This document shows, piece by piece, positions 54,801-63,998 of a DNA stretch of 64,000 nucleotides. Position 1 is the first letter of the stretch. Each line of letters starts with the position of its first letter. This DNA comes from Oreocharis arfaki (lineage: Eukaryota; Chordata; Aves; Passeriformes; Paramythiidae). The notes beneath the pieces are model-generated. The model did no database searches. It was not told the origin of the DNA and saw nothing but the letters and a program-made list of their open reading frames with translations. The stretch is from positions 97,034 to 161,033 of the forward strand of contig VZRR01010839.1 of NCBI GenBank assembly GCA_013398015.1, read 5' to 3'. A program made the translations under genes and the position numbers.

Positions 54801-57800
54801 GGGGTTCCTGCAGGACCTGAATCAACCACAATAGCCATCACAGATGTCATTGACTGTCCACATCTTGCAGTACACCACAAGTATTTTTTTGAAGACAGTT
54901 ACACTCACTCAACAACAGGTAATCGCGTTACCTTTGTTTAGAATAACCCTGACTGTTCTTTGAATATATGGGACTACACATGGTGTACTGTTTTCCAGAA
55001 CTGACAGAATCTGCCTCAGGGCATTCCTTTGGATGTTGACCTGTTTTGAGGACAGGAAGCTGTATTAAACCTGCTCTGCATTTATAATTCCTTGTCATTT
55101 CCTCCCCATTCTATTCAATTTTTTCAGCATTTAGCCTATGCCTAAGTGTTTCTGTTTTTCAGCAAAAGCTTCAAAAGATAATGACCAGTGTAAATGTGAA
55201 AACCTTGTGACATTCCAGAACTACGCAACCAGTGAAGTAAGAAAACTCACCCAGCGATATATCCTTTCTGAGTAACTGTTTCTTACATGTAAGATTAAGA
55301 AAGGCAGGCTAAAACAAACTAAATTTTTTTGCATCAAGTCTAAACTGCCTCCATAGCTAAAATCAGTTTATTGTAATGAGGAGCTAAACTACATAATAGA
55401 TAGTTTCCAAGAAGCAAGGCCTTTAAGACTTTTAATCTGCTTCTTCATAGAAGGGACCAAAATATTAATAAGGATCTTGATTTTTAATAACCCCTAATAG
55501 TAAACACCTTCAGGGTCAGCAAAGAAAGGACTGGTGAAATTCAAGACTAACACTTTGCTTTGGGTTACTTCTTCAGATGGTACTGAAAAAGCATTTACTG
55601 GCTACAGGTGTCAGAGTACAGGAGATGTTTCCCTTCTGAACTACTTGGTGAGGCACCAGATGCGGTGAGGCACCAGATGCAGTGAGTCATTTAAAACCAT
55701 ACTCCAGATGAAATCAGGACTCAGGTTTGGTTGATTTTGCATGAAAAGAAATGCAGATAAAACTTAATGAAGTGCAAATCAGTAGCTTCTGCCCCCAGTT
55801 AGTCTGTTTTTTTCAGGGGAGCTGTTAGTACAGCAGCCTTTACACTACCTGTAACATCCACATCTCAGGAAAGAGCAGCAAACTGGCAGTACAACTCATC
55901 ATGCAGTGTTTATGCAGCAAATTCCTGTTTTCTTCATGAAAGCTGCTTCTGAGCAAAAAGTAAGACATCACATCTTCTATTTGAGTTCTGTAACTGTGTG
56001 CTTCCTAGACAAGAACAGCTTCAGGCTGAGAACAGTCTATCTGTGAACAGTCTATCCAGAGTGAGGCAAGCAGAGCCCTCGGTGGCTAGTGACCTGATGC
56101 AGAACATTGCCTACCACTTCAGACCTTGCCTGCAGCAGCCAGCCTCTCTCTCTCACCTTCCCAAGTGAATCCTTTGGCAGACACTTCAAGGAATTATGTT
56201 CTAATCACTTGATTAAATCACTCCATGCAAAGCAGATTTCATAAAGGAGAAAGCCATCGCATAAGGTTATTGCTAGGTGTTTCAAATGCTTATCAACATA
56301 CATATTTCTCTGACAGGACTTCTCCAGATGACTTCGGAGAAAAATTTCTACATCATTTCCCACATCCTCAAGTGTTATATGACATGCAGAGTCCCAGCCT
56401 GCATGCTAACAAGAAAGGAGACCAATTCTTGCCTCTTCAGGAGAAGCACTTCACTGCTACCTCCTGCAGCTGGGCTCTGAGCTTACTCAGAATCAAAAAA
56501 CTTAGTTGCTACGTGCTTTTTTGCTTTACCCTTTGAGCAGGCAACCCTGTGATTTCTACTCCAAGGACTCAAGGTGATGGAAAACCTGTCAACACTGAGC
56601 CAGAGACTAGGAATTTTGATGGGAACAGTGCTAAATGCTTCATCAGAGTGCTGTGCAGCCACTGCTTTGAACAGAGTATGAACCATCCAGTTTCCTCTTT
56701 ATTAGAAACCTCATTTCTCTGCCTTATCTCAAGAGCAGCTCAGGTATGAGGTGATACAGTAGTTCTTGATAACTGCAGACTGCTGGCTAGTCCTCATCCA
56801 GATATCTGAGGGGGGGGGTACCAAGAACTGGCTACAAAAGTAGCTCCAGTTACACAATACAAATTTAGAGGGACCAGTCCAAACTGTTTTGTGTCCAACT
56901 ACATTAACTTCTATAAGCAGTTGAGTGCACTTTCACTGCTTGAACTTTGCCTCTGTGAACACTTGAGAAATATGGCTGTTGAAGAGAATGCATGGTGCTC
57001 GTATGCCCAGAGTAATCCTTGCTGCAGCAGACAGATTAGAAATTACCAAACCCAATGTCCAGGCAGACTGGACACCCACAGAAGCAGGATACCCACTCTT
57101 CCTACCAAGAGGAGATTCTCCAGCTGTCAATGGGGGGACATAGTACATGTGGCTGTTCTGGCCAAACTCAAGAGGCCAAATTCAATTTGCCTGTCTGCCC
57201 CAAAAAATTCCTAACAGCAACATGTCAAAGATCCCAATTTATATGCCCAGTTCTCCATCTTCCCTTGTGTAAGATCTTAAGATGTTGAAATCAAGACCCT
57301 AGTCAAACAAGCAAGGAATGGAGTGCAGAGATTCATCCTTCTGAGGTAGATCTCAGTGCCTTCAGTTCTCTCTTGATGACAGGCCTCCTCTTCCTCATCT
57401 TCCCCTGGCTGCAGCCTTTCCATGGCACTCAGAAGGAGGTGCTGAGTGAACAGTATTGGTCCAACCTCTTACTGCAGCACACAGCATTCCTGCCAACTGG
57501 AAGTGCTTATCAGAAAAGGGATGCTGTACACTACTTTGCCCTGCTACAGCTTCTTACTGTAAAAGGAACCAGCCCTAGATGCCATGGAGTTTGTTGCACT
57601 CTATTCCACATTTGTCTGCAAACCACTGTCACATGTGTGGGCAGAAGCAGATCATGAGGAGCAGACATTCTTACTGAGGTCTCAGAGCCCCACAGTTTTA
57701 GCTACATTCAGTTTTCCATGTGATTAAGTGAAACATTTTTAAATTAGCATTAACTAGATAAATATTTATCTTCCCTGTACAAGACAGAAAAGCAATCAAT

Positions 57801-58113
57801 TTTCAGAACCAGCCTTTTTAATAAGCTGCAGCCCAAACTCCATGTCAAGGTATGCCTGTTAGTAAATGGGGGCTTCACAGGGCTTTCTCAACTCAGCTGA
57901 TCAAATCAGAACAAGAAAATACAGGGGAGTATTGTATAATAAACTACTGGGAGTCAAAAAGGAGAACCAAGAAAATGTTTATGGACCATAGCAATCAGGC
58001 AGCTGACTTTTTCTATTAGTGTATCCTATCAGTAGCTCTCTTTCCTTAACTTTTGTCTACTGGAAGAAATGACAAAGAGAATGGAAGACTTGGAAAACAG
58101 GCTAAAATACTGA
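12274..58113 (+). CDS. MATN2: Matrilin-2, whole visible coding span (5' partial)
   Basis: Matrilin-2 is a secreted oligomeric adaptor of filamentous extracellular matrix. The visible exons give VWA1 (about residues 1-190), eighteen EGF-like modules of 41 residues each (191-928), VWA2 (929-1117), a short linker (1118-1152) and a C-terminal coiled coil (1153-1200). They join in one frame: 3,605 nt, made of 2 nt of a split codon plus 1,201 codons including stop. VWA2, module order, linker motif and coiled coil identify matrilin-2 rather than matrilin-1, -3 or -4, which carry far fewer EGF modules. Mammalian matrilin-2 is about 956 residues with ten EGF modules, so this protein is much longer because of EGF expansion. 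The signal-peptide exon is missing from the window. One further EGF exon at 33,144 appears dead. RPL30 lies downstream in the opposite orientation. Confidence 0.97.
12844..16884 (+). other. MATN2: MATN2 intron (VWA1 to EGF1)
   Basis: A 4.0-kb intron with GT-AG ends. It holds a probable MIR relic at 15.09-15.22 kb. I see no exon or RNA gene in the rest. Confidence 0.8.
15091..15215 (+). repeat. Probable MIR SINE relic
   Basis: The order of short blocks matches the MIR core from memory: GTAAAGTAGGTAGT, then CATCCCCATTTTACG, GAGGAATGGAGGCACAGAAAG, and later CACCCACTAA. An 11-bp direct duplication of AGTTTGTCAAA sits inside. MIRs predate the amniote split, so an old copy in a bird is plausible. 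Divergence is high. Confidence 0.6.
16885..17007 (+). CDS. MATN2: MATN2 exon: EGF module 1
   Basis: A 123-nt phase 1-1 exon coding 41 residues with the six EGF cysteines. It opens VPHMC and carries HFCINTPGSYLCRC, which fits the first EGF module of mammalian matrilin-2. The hydroxylation/calcium-type pattern C-x-N-x4-Y-x-C-x-C is intact. The acceptor is CTTTCAG and the donor A|GTATGT. Confidence 0.96.
17008..21121 (+). other. MATN2: MATN2 intron (EGF1 to EGF2)
   Basis: A 4.1-kb AT-rich intron. No exon, repeat family or RNA gene was recognised. Confidence 0.8.
21122..21244 (+). CDS. MATN2: MATN2 exon: EGF module 2
   Basis: A 123-nt phase 1-1 exon with six cysteines. It opens TQDLCAVEKHDCEQIC, close to the second mammalian module, and has CVNTPGSYVCQCYEGYEL. 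The acceptor is GTTTTTAG and the donor G|GTGAGT. Confidence 0.96.
21245..27481 (+). other. MATN2: MATN2 intron (EGF2 to EGF3)
   Basis: A 6.2-kb intron, the longest visible in the gene. It holds a rearranged CR1 copy at 25.55-25.94 kb, a patch at 24.5-24.6 kb with repeated GTGCTGGCAC words, and a 20-base T run near 26,865. No exon was recognised. Confidence 0.8.
25548..25936 (+). mobile_element. CR1 3' fragment with local rearrangement
   Basis: A + strand CR1 tail. Recognisable CR1 words are GACATTAGGAAGCATTTCTT, ACTGAGGGTGGT, and near the end CTTCCAATTGAATATTCTAT. Its middle departs from any normal CR1: a perfect 13-bp inverted repeat (25,752-25,764 and 25,773-25,785) is followed by a 20-bp tandem duplication (25,785-25,824). 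Confidence 0.8.
27482..27604 (+). CDS. MATN2: MATN2 exon: EGF module 3
   Basis: A 123-nt phase 1-1 exon with six cysteines. It opens VVDYCALDNQGCQHEC, then CVNTGDSYYCRCHPGFIL. It corresponds to mammalian EGF3, which opens AVDYC. The acceptor is TTTTTCAG and the donor A|GTAAGT. Confidence 0.96.
27605..31602 (+). other. MATN2: MATN2 intron (EGF3 to EGF4)
   Basis: A 4.0-kb intron. An AP-1-like TGAGTCAGC next to forkhead-like GTAAACAA and GCAAACAAAC lies at 29,489-29,517. No exon or repeat family was recognised. Confidence 0.8.
31603..31725 (+). CDS. MATN2: MATN2 exon: EGF module 4
   Basis: A 123-nt phase 1-1 exon with six cysteines. It opens KPDYCSLLDHGCEQEC, then CVNADDSYFCQCQEGF and LNPDKKTCK. 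It corresponds to mammalian EGF4, which shares LNPDKKTC. The acceptor is TTTCATTTAG and the donor A|GTGAGT. Confidence 0.96.
31726..35583 (+). other. MATN2: MATN2 intron (EGF4 to EGF5), contains dead EGF exon
   Basis: A 3.9-kb intron. Its main content is the apparently dead EGF exon at 33,144-33,266. No other gene or recognised repeat was seen. Confidence 0.8.
33144..33266 (+). pseudogene. MATN2: Decayed EGF exon, counterpart of mammalian EGF5
   Basis: Exactly 123 nt, phase 1-1, with no stop. It has the six EGF cysteines (VNFC, HDC, HEC, FVC, KC, DTC). The middle reads CEHECVNMEE, as in mammalian EGF5. The splice sites are damaged. The expected acceptor AG at 33,142-33,143 reads GG (TTCACGG), and the expected donor GTGAGT at 33,267 reads ATGAGT. 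Module residues have also drifted: the conserved Gly-Phe/Tyr after the fifth cysteine is replaced by PRY, followed by TQQHHG. A nearby AAG at 33,144-33,146 could serve as an in-frame acceptor one codon shorter, and weak GTs sit at 33,271 and 33,273, so rare inclusion is not excluded. ATGAGT does not fit the U12 ATATCC donor. Confidence 0.85.
35584..35706 (+). CDS. MATN2: MATN2 exon: EGF module 5 (mammalian EGF6 counterpart)
   Basis: A 123-nt phase 1-1 exon with six cysteines. It opens VDHCAEGNHGCEQLC, then CLNTGDSFVCQCSEGF and INEDLKTCT, nearly the wording of mammalian EGF6. The acceptor ATCAATAG has a poor pyrimidine tract next to it. The donor C|GTAAGT is strong. Confidence 0.95.
36053..36129. 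repeat. Two-copy direct repeat, 44-bp period
   Basis: GCTTTACATTTAGC followed by GTGGGAAC or ATGGGAAC and a TAGTAAGT or TACTAAGT ending appears at 36,053 and again at 36,097 with a few differences. It is a local tandem duplication. Confidence 0.85.
36788..36978 (+). mobile_element. CR1 3' end fragment
   Basis: The + strand CR1 tail reads GAGTTCAAGAAGTATTTGGAC, then GGCTGTCCTGTGCAAG and CCCTTCCAACTCAGGATATT, and finishes with the diagnostic repeat ATTCTATGATTCTATG. It is 5'-truncated to about 190 bp. Confidence 0.92.
37960..38082 (+). CDS. MATN2: MATN2 exon: EGF module 6
   Basis: A 123-nt phase 1-1 exon with six cysteines. It opens VDHCALSDHGCEHLC, then CVNGDTSYTCQCFEGYRL. It resembles mammalian EGF7/EGF8 and is the last module before the repetitive array. 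The acceptor is CTCCTACAG and the donor C|GTAAGT. Confidence 0.96.
38083..38959 (+). other. MATN2: MATN2 intron (EGF6 to EGF7)
   Basis: An 877-bp AT-rich intron with nothing further recognised. It ends in TTATTCCCAG, an acceptor wording shared by several later EGF introns. Confidence 0.85.
38960..39082 (+). CDS. MATN2: MATN2 exon: EGF module 7 (array cluster A)
   Basis: A 123-nt phase 1-1 exon with six cysteines: KNVCKSVNHGCEHIC, then CVSADNSYICSCREGF and LREDGKTCR. Serine replaces the usual asparagine in the C-x-N-x4-Y pattern. Its first half is nearly identical in DNA to module 8, 166 bp downstream. Confidence 0.96.
39249..39371 (+). CDS. MATN2: MATN2 exon: EGF module 8 (array cluster A)
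   Basis: A 123-nt phase 1-1 exon with six cysteines: QDICKSVSHGCEHIC, then CVNEDDSYVCKCHEGFLL. The pattern for asparagine hydroxylation is intact. The acceptor is ATTCCCAG and the donor A|GTAAGT. A 395-bp intron follows, with a TATTTATG microsatellite near 39,495-39,525. Confidence 0.96.
39493..39525. repeat. TATTTATG octamer microsatellite
   Basis: About four imperfect copies of TATTTATG in the intron between EGF modules 8 and 9. Confidence 0.8.
39767..39889 (+). CDS. MATN2: MATN2 exon: EGF module 9 (array cluster A)
   Basis: A 123-nt phase 1-1 exon with six cysteines: EDICSSVHHGCEHVC, then CVNADESYICQCYEGFAL. The acceptor is TATTCTCAG and the donor A|GTAAGT. The next intron is only 91 bp. 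Confidence 0.96.
39981..40103 (+). CDS. MATN2: MATN2 exon: EGF module 10 (array cluster A)
   Basis: A 123-nt phase 1-1 exon with six cysteines: KDVCNSVDHGCEHIC, then CVNTDSSYICQCYEGFVL. The CNSVDHG wording is shared with modules 14 and 15 of the second cluster. The donor is A|GTAAGT; a 210-bp intron follows. Confidence 0.96.
40314..40436 (+). CDS. MATN2: MATN2 exon: EGF module 11 (array cluster A, last)
   Basis: A 123-nt phase 1-1 exon with six cysteines: KDICKSVSHGCEHLC, then CVNNDDSYTCQCHDGFVL and RQDGKTCR. Its second half is most like module 17, which has NNNNSYSCQCHEGFVLRQ. The acceptor is TTATTCCTAG and the donor A|GTAAGT. Confidence 0.96.
40437..43438 (+). other. MATN2: MATN2 intron separating the two EGF clusters
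   Basis: A 3.0-kb intron between array clusters A and B. I scanned it for the common exon core (CCATGGCTGTGA) and saw no further intact or decayed EGF exon. It holds T-rich and C-rich runs (near 41,040 and 42,390) but no recognised element. Confidence 0.8.
43439..43561 (+). CDS. MATN2: MATN2 exon: EGF module 12 (array cluster B, first)
   Basis: A 123-nt phase 1-1 exon with six cysteines: KDICKSVSHGCEHVC, then CASAGDSFVCKCQEGFLL. Serine replaces the asparagine of the C-x-N-x4-F/Y pattern. The acceptor is GTTCCCAG and the donor A|GTAAGT; the following intron is 94 bp. Confidence 0.96.
43656..43778 (+). CDS. MATN2: MATN2 exon: EGF module 13 (array cluster B)
   Basis: A 123-nt phase 1-1 exon with six cysteines: KDLCKSVNHGCEHVC, then CVNSGDSYTCKCHDGFLL. 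The acceptor is TTTTCAG and the donor A|GTAAGT; the following intron is 93 bp. Confidence 0.96.
43872..43994 (+). CDS. MATN2: MATN2 exon: EGF module 14 (array cluster B)
   Basis: A 123-nt phase 1-1 exon with six cysteines: RDVCNSVDHGCEQVC, then CVNTEDSYICQCREKF. The glycine normally found after the fifth cysteine (C-x-E-G-F/Y) is lysine here. The acceptor is TTTGCAG and the donor T|GTGAGT. Confidence 0.95.
44159..44281 (+). CDS. MATN2: MATN2 exon: EGF module 15 (array cluster B)
   Basis: A 123-nt phase 1-1 exon with six cysteines: KDVCNSVDHGCEHIC, then CFNTDDSYVCKCHEDF. The conserved glycine is aspartate, so two neighbouring modules lack it. The acceptor is CTTCTCAG and the donor A|GTAAGT. 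Confidence 0.95.
44486..44608 (+). CDS. MATN2: MATN2 exon: EGF module 16 (array cluster B)
   Basis: A 123-nt phase 1-1 exon with six cysteines: KNVCKTVTHGCEHVC, then CVPTGDSYMCQCHEGFIL. Proline replaces the asparagine of the C-x-N-x4-Y pattern. The acceptor is ATTATTCCAAG and the donor A|GTGAGT. Confidence 0.95.
44749..44871 (+). CDS. MATN2: MATN2 exon: EGF module 17 (array cluster B)
   Basis: A 123-nt phase 1-1 exon with six cysteines: TDLCKSVDHGCEHVC, then CINNNNSYSCQCHEGFVL. NNS (N-N-S and N-x-S) creates possible N-glycosylation sequons. It is most like module 11. The acceptor is ATTCTCAG and the donor A|GTAAGT. Confidence 0.96.
45037..45159 (+). CDS. MATN2: MATN2 exon: EGF module 18 (array cluster B, last)
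   Basis: A 123-nt phase 1-1 exon with six cysteines: KDVCKSVDHGCEYAC, then CVNNDDSYICKCQEGYVL. The opening KDVCKS matches the last mammalian module (EGF10). The acceptor is TTTTCCTAG and the donor A|GTAAGT. Confidence 0.96.
45160..47110 (+). other. MATN2: MATN2 intron (EGF18 to VWA2)
   Basis: A 1.95-kb intron carrying an inverted CR1 tail at 45.23-45.37 kb. No exon was recognised in the rest. Confidence 0.8.
45230..45368 (-). mobile_element. CR1 3' end fragment, inverted
   Basis: The + strand reads AGAATCATAGAATGGTCTGG, then TTTGGAAGGAACCTT, ACATCTAGTTCCATCTCCCTG and CAGGTGTCTCCAAGCCCCAT. This is the complement of the standard CR1 tail. It lies 70 bp beyond the EGF18 donor. Confidence 0.92.
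47111..47524 (+). CDS. MATN2: MATN2 exon: second VWA domain, first part
   Basis: A 414-nt phase 1-1 exon. It opens [20 protein letters not shown], giving the MIDAS DxSxS. The MIDAS threonine (GSMTGLAL) and aspartate (IVFTDGRAQDEVSEWA) follow. RVGLLQYSTEV and TLRQFSSAKDMKKAV are close to the mammalian VWA2. It ends KRRG across the donor G|GTAAGT and continues 2.5 kb downstream. The acceptor is CATTCCACAG. Confidence 0.97.
47525..50015 (+). other. MATN2: MATN2 intron inside VWA2
   Basis: A 2.5-kb intron interrupting the second VWA domain. No exon or repeat family was recognised. Confidence 0.8.
50016..50168 (+). CDS. MATN2: MATN2 exon: second VWA domain, last part
   Basis: A 153-nt phase 1-1 exon encoding IIIYAVGIGKAIEEELLEIA, then SEPSYKHLFYAEDFTAL and QICE. 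It completes the VWA2 fold with the closing cysteine. AVGVGKAIEEEL and HLFYAEDF are matrilin-2 wording. The acceptor is AATCCAG and the donor G|GTAACA. Confidence 0.97.
50169..54813 (+). other. MATN2: MATN2 intron (VWA2 to linker)
   Basis: A 4.6-kb intron. Mammals encode roughly 24 more linker residues here, partly by alternative splicing, and I could not find a matching exon. It holds a two-copy 32-bp repeat at 51,291-51,350 and a CTATAT-rich microsatellite near 53,010-53,050. From about 51.4 kb the + strand becomes C-rich, unlike the introns upstream. Confidence 0.7.
51291..51350. repeat. Two-copy direct repeat, 32-bp period
   Basis: ATAATTCTCACTGATT followed by G/A and GCAAACCCCAG occurs at 51,291 and again at 51,323, with one base different. 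Confidence 0.88.
54814..54918 (+). CDS. MATN2: MATN2 exon: linker between VWA2 and coiled coil
   Basis: A 105-nt phase 1-1 exon coding PESTTIAITDVIDCPHLAVH, then KYFFEDSYTHSTT. It matches the matrilin-2-specific segment before the coiled coil, which in mammals carries a Cys and an HRYLFEED-like motif. The acceptor is TTCCTGCAG and the donor G|GTAATC. Confidence 0.93.
55163..55258 (+). CDS. MATN2: MATN2 exon: coiled coil, first part
   Basis: A 96-nt exon coding AKASKDNDQCKCENLVTFQN, then YATSEVRKLTQR and one base of the next Leu. The CKCE cysteines form the interchain disulphides at the head of the matrilin coiled coil, and the heptads begin at ENLVTFQN. The exon ends at CGAT| with the U12 donor ATATCCTTT following, so it is not read on to the nearby in-frame TAA. 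Confidence 0.95.
55259..58060 (+). other. MATN2: U12-type AT-AC intron of MATN2
   Basis: A 2.8-kb minor-class intron. The donor ATATCCTTT is at 55,259, the branch site TCCTTAAC at 58,043-58,050, and the acceptor AC at 58,059-58,060, about ten bases after the branch point. All three match the U12 consensus, and no GT-AG pair would join the coiled-coil frame. AT-AC introns at this position are known in matrilin genes. The intron also contains a two-copy GGTGAGGCACCAGATGC repeat at 55,647-55,680. No exon lies inside. Confidence 0.93.
58061..58113 (+). CDS. MATN2: MATN2 last exon: coiled-coil end and stop
   Basis: It completes the split Leu and codes EEMTKRMEDLENRLKY followed by TGA. Mammalian matrilin-2 ends EEMTQRMEALENRLRYR, so the match is clear. 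The a/d positions of the heptad are kept (L, M, M, L, L). The 3' UTR follows. Confidence 0.95.
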
Positions 58114-58366
58114 TCAGAATTTTAAGTGTACGCTACACTGTATATTTATACATACAAATTTGTCAGAGCTATTTTCTTAACTGGTTCAAAGTAAAATAAC
58201 AAATCTTTGTGTCTGAAGTTGAATATTTTGGATCCTTGCATCTATATGCCATGTGTTTCGTCTTGCATTGACTGCAGATAAGAAATGTTGAAAATTTTAT
58301 ATAAACAATTTAGTAACTAGCAAAAGTTCTAATTAAGCAGAACAACTGAAATAAGCTATGCAAAAT

Positions 58367-58372
58367 AATAAA
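58367..58372 (+). terminator. MATN2: Likely MATN2 polyadenylation signal
   Basis: The first AATAAA after the stop, 254 bases downstream, with T-rich DNA following. Later, distal signals are possible. Confidence 0.55.
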
Positions 58373-59949
58373 ATGCTGTTATTTTTTGAAGTAAAACCTC
58401 CATGTTTTGAAGCATTTTTAGGGTATGAATTTATTTGGCTTGCTTTTCTGTATTTCCCTCCTCCACTCTTAGTATTTTAAGCTCAGTCTGTGTGCATATA
58501 TATAGTTCTGTGTATACATACATACATGCAACAAGTGGGACAGCATTCACAGCCATTAGGCTTGACCTGGATTCTTAAACCAAGAGTAACTACTGAAATC
58601 AGTAGGAAGTAAAAATACAAATTTACACAGTTGTGTTTAAACTGTGACGAAAGTAAATACTTAAAGTGGGAAGTCTGCTGGATTATCAGCATCACAACCT
58701 GAGGTTTCAAGAACTTTTTCTAATCATGCTCAGACTATCCAACTTCTCCCTACTGTCCTTTGATCAGTATTCACTGATTCTGTAACTTTCCTGAATGCAA
58801 GTAGTATATTAATTCTGAAAGCATTATTTGGTCAATTCACCTAGCTGCACACCATTTGTCAAACACTACAACACAAACAAAACCAGCAAATTGCTTCTGT
58901 TCTGGCCAACTGAAGTGTCTTTAAGTCTCATTCCCTTCTCTTGGCTGCAACTCATCTCGATTTGTGGTTTAATAGGTAAAGACACCAGCACTTCCTCTTT
59001 TGCTTTGGCACAGACTGGAGTTTGCCTCTTGACTATCTCCAGATGGAAACACACAACTTCATCCATTTTATAACAGAAGTAGCTGCAGCAGAACTGAAGT
59101 GATCAAGTGATCTCAGATAAGCTGATGAGCATGCATGGATACACAACAGCAAGCTTTGAAAGGTACCTTGTACTTTGGAATACTTTGGAATTCTGTGAGG
59201 TTACAGGTACACTCTTATTTTCATATTTTCATTAGGTGTCTCTTTCACCACCTCAGAAAAGCACTAGCACCTCATTTAACAATCCCTAGTAATTAGGAAC
59301 ATCCTACAGTCATGGTCTCACACAAAACAGGCACAGATCTCTTAAGATACTGATGTTGTCAGCAATAGTAACTTGAGAACACCAGCTCATCTGTCACCAG
59401 CATCTTCAGAAAACTAAAAAAAAAAAAAAAGGCTACTAATTTAAAAACAGTTTTGTGAAATTAGCTGGTATCTTACTGAAAGGATATGTTACACATCTAC
59501 ACATCTAGAAGCTATATCCTGTTTGCCCTTTTACAGGTATTACTCTTGGAAGGAAAAGACAAAGGGAGTAATGCACATTAGTACTTGATTCACTTGGTAA
59601 AAATAGTGTGAATGTAAGTAAACCCTTTAGGATCCCCCACAAACATCCCAGATTTGCTGCTGTCCCTCACATTATGCCCTGTGTTTGCATTAGCACTCCA
59701 AAAGCAAACACAAAGGAAGCCCTAGCCAGTTGGGATTTGGCACTGTACTTGCCATGATCAAGGCTTCTTTCACTTACCTCTCAAGATCCACAACTCCTAC
59801 AGAAAGAAAGGCAAATTTTGCCGTGTGAAGGTTATTTCTAACAGAACAGGAAGCACAGCAGTGGTAATGAATCTTAATTTATATAGTTTGTTCCCTAAAA
59901 TCAACAAAGGTATAATACAAATTTTTCTTAAAAGATATCTGTAACCAGT
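58373..59949. other. Gap between the convergent MATN2 and RPL30 3' ends
   Basis: About 1.6 kb between the two predicted polyadenylation signals. It holds a TATA/CATA-rich microsatellite near 58,495-58,530 and an A run at 59,415-59,430. No gene was recognised. Confidence 0.7.
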
Positions 59950-59955
59950 TTTATT
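59950..59955 (-). terminator. RPL30: RPL30 polyadenylation signal
   Basis: AATAAA on the - strand (TTTATT on +), 24 bases after the RPL30 stop codon. This gives the very short 3' UTR usual for ribosomal-protein genes. Confidence 0.8.
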
Positions 59956-59979
59956 GTAGAAATAACACCTTTACAGCAT

Positions 59980-63559
<3,580 letters not shown>

Positions 63560-63580
<21 letters not shown>

Positions 63581-63610
63581 GTTGCTGACTCGCGAGGGGT
63601 CGGGCGGTAC
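63560..63610 (-). CDS. RPL30: RPL30 start-codon exon (30 nt UTR plus MVAAKKT)
   Basis: The exon runs 63,610-63,560. The coding part is 63,580-63,560 (MVAAKKT) and the first 30 bases are 5' UTR. The ATG sits in CAGCAACATGG. The acceptor CTGTGTTCCAG shows that a separate non-coding exon lies upstream. The donor ACG|GTGAGT is strong. Confidence 0.93.
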
Positions 63611-63698
63611 CTGGAACACAGGGGGATGGAAGGGAGCGGTCAGAACCCGGCAGCAGCGCCCGCAGCGGCCCGCGCACCCCCGGCCCGGCCCCGCTCAC

Positions 63699-63737
63699 CG
63701 CAGACGCGCCGCCAAGATGGCCGGGCCGCCAGAAAGG
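63699..63737 (-). other. RPL30: RPL30 non-coding first exon with 5'-TOP start (predicted)
   Basis: On the - strand GCTCCTTTCTGGCGG contains a pyrimidine tract of the 5'-terminal oligopyrimidine type used by ribosomal-protein mRNAs. It is followed about 40 bases later by a donor TCTGCG|GTGAGC. The exact start base within CTCCTTTCT (63,733-63,739) is inferred. Confidence 0.7.
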
Positions 63738-63777
63738 AGCGAGCTCCCAGCAAGCACCGCGCGAACCCCATAGCAGC

Positions 63778-63787
63778 TCTCGCGAGA
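63778..63787. promoter_or_regulatory. RPL30: TCTCGCGAGA palindromic promoter motif
   Basis: A perfect TCTCGCGAGA about 40-50 bases upstream of the predicted RPL30 start. This motif is known to be enriched in TATA-less housekeeping promoters. Confidence 0.7.
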
Positions 63788-63861
63788 GCCGCGCACACAC
63801 TCCCGGCCCCGCCCCACGGCTGCCAAGGCGCCCGAACCACGGCGGCCGCCCAGGGAGGGGG

Positions 63862-63998
63862 TGGGGCGGGGCCTGACTGAACGGGGGCGGGGCCTGTGCT
63901 TATATGGGCGGAGCCTGGCTGAACGAGGCCTGACGTTTGTGGGCGGGGCTGGCTGAGGGGCGGGGCTCGGGTGTGGGCGGGACTGGCTGAGCGGCGGG
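63862..63998. promoter_or_regulatory. GC-box (Sp1-type) tandem array
   Basis: At least six GGGCGG or GGGCGGGGC boxes, several followed by CTGGCTGA or CTGACTGA, spaced about 20 bases apart. They look like a degenerate minisatellite of Sp1/KLF sites 120-260 bases upstream of the RPL30 start. The array reaches the window edge and could also serve a divergent gene beyond it. Confidence 0.65.

Noticed and set aside
55259..55275. Reading the coiled-coil exon on to the in-frame TAA at about 55,273
   Set aside because: ATATCCTTT is a U12 donor and the true continuation at 58,061 matches the matrilin-2 C-terminus.
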